Assembly: GCA_049999725.1 (NCBI GenBank)
Contig: JBNGIS010020565.1
Span: forward strand, 1-64,000
Origin: Haplomitrium mnioides
Taxonomy: Eukaryota; Marchantiophyta; Haplomitriopsida; Calobryales
Direction: 5' to 3'
DNA: 64,000 nt
Every line of letters begins with the position of its first letter. Positions within the stretch are counted from its first letter, which is position 1. Shown here piece by piece: positions 58,504-64,000 of the stretch. Position numbers and translations under genes: made by a program. Under the pieces are notes generated by a model that saw only the letters and a list, made by a program, of their open reading frames with translations, had not been told where the DNA came from and did not search any database.

Positions 58504-58643
58504 CCGTCCCTAGACCTAGTTGACATTGTTTTTAGCTATGGCTTACTAAAGTTAGTGACCATTATAATCCTCGTCTCTTTTAAGAGGCAACATCCTCGTT
58601 GTGAGGAAGAGAGTTCTCAAAAGAGTAAACAAGTGCAGAGACA
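58504..58643 (-). repeat. A-family junction: LTR end plus start of another internal region
   Basis: 58510-58565 is the last 55 bp or so of an A LTR (gacctagttgacattg to gaccattata). 58566-58641 is again the polypurine-side internal sequence (ttttaagaggcaacatcctcg). Then family D begins. It shows that the A array once continued and was truncated by D2 or by recombination. Confidence 0.82.
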
Positions 58644-61600
58644 TGTTAGGGTTCAGGATGGGAGATTAAAACGCACACAAAGAGAGGCAAAGGAGGGAAA
58701 AAGCAAGAAAAAGGAAGAAAGCAAGCATGAAAATGGCAAAAATTGTGAACAGCAGATATTGTCCAAACAGAAGGACAAAAGACTTCTCAAAGATTCAATT
58801 AAAAGACTTGTATAAGATTTAGTTAAATTTTTTTTATTATATTTAAAGTAGAAAAGCTCTTTAGGATCTAGAAATATGACCATAAGAATAACACAAGTCT
58901 TTGAAAATTACAAGTTCCAATCAGGTCAAGAAACAGATCAACAACAACAACAACTCGAACAGCCAAAAATGGAGAAAAACGGAGGAACATCACCTCAGCA
59001 AGAAGAAAAGAAAAGAAATGCGTTGTTTGTACGTAAGGTGATGTATGCGTTTTGTAAAAATAGACGTGTATATGTTTTGTGTTTTTGTGGGATTTCTTGA
59101 AAAGTTATTTGGGTTAAGAAAATAATAATAAAATATCAATTAAATATTAATTAACTAAAACTAAGCCTAAGCTACATCCAAACCAAGCCAAGGAGAAAAG
59201 AAAAGATTTGATTAAAATGGATGGAGTGGATTTGTTGGATCCAATTGCGAGGAAATGGCCCTCGCATGTGGGAGTTAAGGCCCACTTTAAAAAAAAAGGA
59301 GTGGGGCTCATTTTGGGCTCTCTCTTGTTCTTGTTTCTTGTGCGTGGCGCCATCCAAGATTTTGGCTAGGAGGATGTCGTTGGAGAGGCTGCGGGTTGAG
59401 GGAGCAAAGGAAGGAAGTGGTTGCAGACCAAAGAAGTAGTCAAGCGTGGAAGGTTGGTGGCTTGTCGGGAATTAATGAAAGGGGTGAACAGTTGCATGCC
59501 GACCTTGAGGGAAAGACATATCAGTGGGAACCAACATGCAACGAGGAAATCAGAAAAAAATTAGATGGTAGTGACAATTATGTGGGGAACGCAAAGTGCA
59601 GCTGAGTTGAGATTGGAGCTGGGAAAAATAGTCAAGCTAATATCACAACAAACAAGGAAAACGGTTGCTCTTGAGGGAAATAGGAAAATCAACAAAGGGA
59701 TATAGTGTGTTGAAGAGTGATGCACCTGAGTTCTTGGGACGATAGCTGAGCACTGGCAACAAGTTGCATCAACTACAAGGGAAGGATGTGAGAGCTTGAC
59801 GCAGAAGCCGTGAGCCAATATATGATTTGAAATGCATCAACGAACGGGGAGATGAAGAGCAATCCCATTGTCAACTACTAAAGGGAGAAGGAAAGGAAAC
59901 AATGAGAAAGGAATTTAATAAGAAATCAAAAGCAACAAGTAGACAAGGTGAAAATGTTTGTTGATTCAGATCGAAGAAGAAACCAGTCTTGAGGTTAAGT
60001 ACCAGATTCGAAAGTTGGCATCTGTGCAAGGGATGCTTGGCAAGGGGAAGGGAGGAAATGATGCCTTGAGGGCAAATTCTTGTCAGTCGTGAAAGGAATT
60101 TTGTTCCCACACTTCTAGAGGATCCGTAAGCCAAAGAATGAGTTTTGATGTGGATCCCAACAATGAGATGGGAAGAAGGGTGGGGACCAAACTCTGCGTC
60201 CATGTTACATCACACCTGAATGTTGCCCCACCTTGCCTTGGAGTGATTGACGTCAAAGAGAGCAGTTCCAAACCACAGCTAAATCTACCTCTCACTGTGG
60301 GATTGTTGATATGCCTCGAAGGGTGCGGCTCGGAGGAATTAGCTTCACGAAAATCTGCTCCAAGAAGAGTTCAATGGAAAAAGAAAGAAAGAAAAATAAC
60401 CTTACTTGTGAAGAATCTATGCAATGCAAATGTGCTCTAGGTTTTACTTGCTAATCTGATGAATATCGAGGAAGCAAAGAAGTAATTCGCAGGGCAGTGA
60501 ATTGAAATCCTTAGTGGGGGATGTTAGAAGAAGCCTAATCGACAAAAAGCTGCGCGAGGAAGGAATTCGCTTGATGGAAGCCTAGTCTGAACTGGTTCTA
60601 TCGAAGAAAAAGTTGTACACAACCACATGACCTTTGTATCCATGGAAAGTGAGCCATATCAAGATGGGAAGGGGATGGTGATAATTTCGGAAGCTAAAGA
60701 TGAAGGAATCAGATCCATTGGTAGAGTGGAATGATTCAAGTAAGTAGAGGGAAGCTAACCGATGGTGATTCAGCAATGGCGAGGGGTCACATCTGCATTG
60801 AAATTCGATCTGAATGGGGCTGCACTTTGAGTCTTCAATCTGTCCAGGTAGGGGTCACAAGGACGCACGAAGGGGGAACAAAAGACGAAAGTGACCGAAT
60901 AGAAATGCGAGAGATAGTCTGGAGGAATATTACCAGGGTACAATTTGTAGAGAAAGAAAAAACATTGTTAAACCATCGAGATGAGCCTCCCAAAGGAGTA
61001 GATAAGCTATTGAGAGTTTCCAAGGAGACGGGAGTCACTTGCTAAAAGAAGAAAGAGGTCCAAGTAGGAAAGTTAGGTATGTCGTTATTTCAACCTACGT
61101 GAACATAAAGACAGTGGGAATAGGATGGCGGGATATTAAACAAGACTAAATATGAGAGGAGTTTTATAAGTGAGAGGACTACAGAAAACATGATGGTTCT
61201 CAGGTGTGGAGAAGCTAAGTAAAGGAGGACTTAGGTGGTGAAAGGAAAGTGGGAAAGAAGACTGGAGGCATGTGGGTAATTGAATTGTGTGGTGAACTAC
61301 GGTCTACAAAAGAAGCGGCATGGGTGGTATGGTGCTAGTGAGAAGTGCGCAAGTACTCGAATGGCTCAAGGTTGCAAGGCTATTTCCCATGTGGTGTCGT
61401 TGGCTGGTAGCTACGGTAACAGAAAATTTAAAATATTTGTTGTTGTATGTTTGTGCATGGGTTCAGTTCTTGTCTGTTTATTAGAGTCTGCCTTGTGTGT
61501 TGTACTTCGAGGAAGTTTATATGGGACGTCAGTAAAACCTCCTGAGTGTGTTAGTAGTGTGTTGTGGTAGATACTGTGAGTGAAGAATGGAACTTATCAT

Positions 61601-61790
61601 TCCAGTAGAGCTACAATAGAGGAAAGAGATAGAGAAGTGAATAATTGAGATGATGCTCAAGGTGGGAAGTTGAATGATATGAAATTGTACCTGAATTGCT
61701 TATTAGTTAAACACGTACTCAATAAAGTGTTATTCTTGTTATAGTGAATGCTTGTAATTTCAGTTCATGAATCTGTTTTGAATTGTTCTT
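58644..61790 (+). mobile_element. D2: long D repeat (probable giant LTR)
   Basis: Begins TGTTAGGGTTCAGGATGGGAG and matches D1 (28674 down to 28075, then below 19748). Later matched patches include 60765-60860. It ends near 61790, after an aataaagtgttattcttg stretch, close to a gctgatattggaaagc sequence that recalls the region after the B2 promoter segment. There is no recognisable protein: the open stretches 60731-61045, 60138-60440 and 61280-61570 match no family I know. A length of about 3.1 kb and a TG start suggest a long LTR, but the right end is not fixed. Confidence 0.5.
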
Positions 61791-62279
61791 TTCCAGCTGA
61801 TATTGGAAAGCAAACTCAAAAAACTCCACGTGAAGAGTTGAGAGGCTGTCGAAAAGGAGCACTTGATCGAAATATGTGCTTCGAAGGAGACGTATGAGGT
61901 CAGATCGATGGTCGCGAAGTAGCAGAACCGGGATNNNNNNNNNNNNNNNNNNNNNNNNNNNNNNNNNNNNNNNNNNNNNNNNNNNNNNNNNNNNNNNNNN
62001 NNNNNNNNNNNNNNNNNNNNNNNNNNNNNNNNNNTGTTTTTTGCAAAAACGCGATACTGCAGGGAAGTCAAAAAATGGGGACTTGATTCCCCTTTTTCAA
62101 CATTCTCCTTTTCACCACCAGACCCGAGCATTCGTCTTGCAAACTCACGACCTCCTCACAAAGTCGCGACCTCCTCGACGTGCTGATATTTGCCACCAGA
62201 GAAGCGACAACCTTCTTGCAACCTCCTCACGAAGTATGGTCGCCCGTCGTATGTTGCGTGTGCTCCTAACACGATATTT
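61791..62279. other. Unassigned stretch with a 100-N gap
   Basis: Between D2 and the copia F LTR. It may hold the start of the D internal region (61800-61934). The gap is 61935-62034. Frames spanning it consist mostly of N. From 62035 to 62279 the sequence has repeated cctcctcac/gtcgcgacc phrases but no known feature. Confidence 0.4.
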
Positions 62280-62753
62280 TGATAATGCAAACAACACAGT
62301 CACGATGCTGCGACCTTCATAAATATCGAACCAGAGGAAGAATGCACAAGGAAAATATGGTTTACTGAGGATGCATCCTTAAGAGGATTCCTCATATTTA
62401 TATATCAATAGAAGTCAACTTGCGTTGACATACAAGTTGCCCTAGTAATGAAGAGGGGGGCAACTAACATTAGATAGTGGCAGGAGGAAATGGCATGCAT
62501 GTGGCATTCCTTCTGACAATCTTAACAAACCTCCTATTTTTGAGCCTATTTCTAACTGCTCATTGTCGCAAGTATAAATGTCTAAAGAGGGGCCTTGAGC
62601 TTGGCAGCCTCTATAAAATGTCAATTAGATATCTACACTAGCTACCCTATACAACTAACAATAGTTAGTTGTTCCTATTTACAGCAACAATGATACATGT
62701 TCATCATGTATTAGAGCTGGCTATTCTACAACAACAAAGATACATTTCCAATA
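62280..62753 (-). repeat. Copia F 3' LTR
   Basis: Minus strand starts TATTGGAAATGTATC (first TG altered) directly after a polypurine tract (acaagtgggac, 62754-62764), has a TATATAAA box at 62398-62405 and ends somewhere near 62280. The lower border is approximate since its partner LTR is outside the window. Confidence 0.65.
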
Positions 62754-62764
62754 GTCCCACTTGT

Positions 62765-64000
62765 CGCATGTTGCTGTAGAGCCCCATCTTGTTGATCAGC
62801 TTGAGGTATCATTCTTGGGGAATGCTTTGGTGAGAACGTTGGCTACCATCTCCACTGTCACTCAATACTCCAGTTCCACTTCATTTCTAAGCAAGTATGA
62901 AGTGATACTGGAAGTCAATGTGTTTGTCTTTGGATGTTGAACTGGGTTGATGCTAGTTCTATGCATCCAAGGTAGTCACACAGAAAAAGTGTCTCTTGCT
63001 TGAATCCAATCAAGCAACCTGCAAATCCATGCAACTTCCTTACAAGCATTTGGCAATGCCTTGTACTCAGCTTCAATCAATGAAATGGTAGTGGTCCTTT
63101 GCATTTGACTGCTCTCAGAGATAGCCATCTCCCATATGTCCAACATTGGATCTCTTCCCCAATCTGCATCACTGTTACCATTAAGCTTGATCCCTTTATC
63201 ACCCTTCTAGATGATGCAAAGATCTCTTGTACCCTTCAAGTATCTATTGACAGTTTGCAATCAGCACCCAGTGCAGGCTTTGCAACTTCCTTTGTTGATT
63301 GAGCTCTTGCATTCCTGTCTCCAATCACCTGTGTCATAAATATGTAGTGTACCCCTCCAAGGTCCACTTCTCAAATGGGTTACTCAGACCATGCTTCATG
63401 CTGCGCAACAAATTCAAGTAACACTGAATAATGGCAGGTCATGTACAGTGACTGTGATGATAGACTTATTTACCTCTGAGCAGTCTTGTTGTGATTGGAT
63501 GTGTATCATAAATATCCACCACTTTGCAAGTACTTGTCCATCTCCTCATACCATACTCTTGAGGACTGCTCTAGTCCCTATAGAGACTTCCTAGGAGACA
63601 CATACCTTGTGCTCCATATCAAGTGCCTCAAAACCGTGCAGGTTGCACCATACCGATCTCTTCCTTGAGATCTTCACTCAAGAAACCTAACTTCACATCC
63701 ATCTGATGGACTTCCTCGTCCATATCTGCTACAATAGCCAATTAGCAAGGGATTGACGTCGACTTCACCACGGCTGGGGCGAATGTTCCTAAAAACGATA
63801 CCTTCCTTCTGCAGATATCCCTGTGCTACCAAGTTTGCCTTGTACTTGGTGACTATAGCTTCATGCTTGAGCTCCCAATACCCACTTGCACTCAATGGTT
63901 CTCCTGCCTTCTACTAAATCTCTCGGAGACCAAGTCCCAATCTGTATCAAGGATTGGTACTTATCTTTTGTAGCCTGCTCCCACTATTTAGCATCATCCC
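62765..64000 (-). pseudogene. Copia F: RT and RNase H remnant running off the window
   Basis: Reading downwards from 64000: ITKYKANLVAQGYLQKEGI and HQMDVK (RT start, within 63674-63895), heavy decay across the RT palm, then NRYLKGTRDLCI (near 63240), DADWGRDP, TTTISLIEAEYKALPNACKE and VAWICRLL (RNase H, about 63010-63180), and VLTKAFPKN (near 62830) before the polypurine tract. Each block is in a different frame with stops between. It is a different copia family from E, since the motifs differ throughout. Confidence 0.82.

Noticed and set aside
59340-59365. TGGCGCC in gtgcgtggcgccatcc as a primer site for D2
   Set aside because: Matches between D1 and D2 seem to continue past this point (60765-60860), so it is unlikely to be the LTR end.
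60138-61570. Plus-strand frames of about 100 codons in D2
   Set aside because: No family resemblance, no matching frames in D1, and lengths expected by chance.

Overview
This window looks like nuclear DNA of a land plant or another streptophyte with a large, repeat-rich genome. I see no intact host gene. Almost every coding trace is a decayed LTR-retrotransposon protein (gag, protease, reverse transcriptase, RNase H, integrase, chromodomain, C5 DNA methyltransferase), with stops and frameshifts throughout. The plant-type initiator-tRNA-Met primer site TGGTATCAGAGC, the chromovirus chromodomain and the Ty1/copia types all fit a streptophyte. I cannot name the species.

I name the element families A to H locally. 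B is the most interesting: an LTR-type element carrying gag with a CCHC zinc knuckle, a protease-like block, and then a cytosine-C5 DNA methyltransferase domain. Two broken copies are present, B1 (minus strand, 1 to 13619) and B2 (plus strand, 31296 to 36996). A is a Ty3/gypsy chromovirus with LTRs of about 570 bp (A1 at 1228-6956; A2 at 36997-57061; A3 and A4 fragments). C is a Ty3/gypsy element with giant LTRs of 3.7 to 4.2 kb (a full element at 39346-53250 with target duplication AGAAT, and a solo LTR at 8146-12381 with target duplication CTCAC). D is a long repeat of about 3 kb with a TGTTAGGG terminus and no recognisable protein (D1 in pieces around 17.4-28.7 kb, D2 at 58.6-61.8 kb). E is a Ty1/copia element with LTRs of only about 109 bp (19849-28069, target duplication CCCCT). 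F is a second, very decayed copia element running off the right edge. G and H are lone LTR candidates.

Layout from left to right. 1-13619 is B1, split by A1 and by the C solo LTR. 13620-15748 is A-family debris with solo LTR G. 15749-17340 is AT-rich with LTR candidate H. 17.4-28.67 kb is D1 split by copia E. 28675-31295 is AT-rich with a 400-N gap. 31296-36996 is B2. 36997-58643 is the A2/A3 chromovirus chain, split by the full C element. 58644 to about 61.8 kb is D2. From about 62.28 kb to the end is copia F.

The nesting gives a relative history. The B copies are older than the A and C insertions within them, C inserted into A2 after A2 had inserted into B2, and E inserted into D1. None of these elements looks able to move by itself. 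The DNA methyltransferase of B1 has lost both its catalytic cysteine and the glutamate of its ENV motif.
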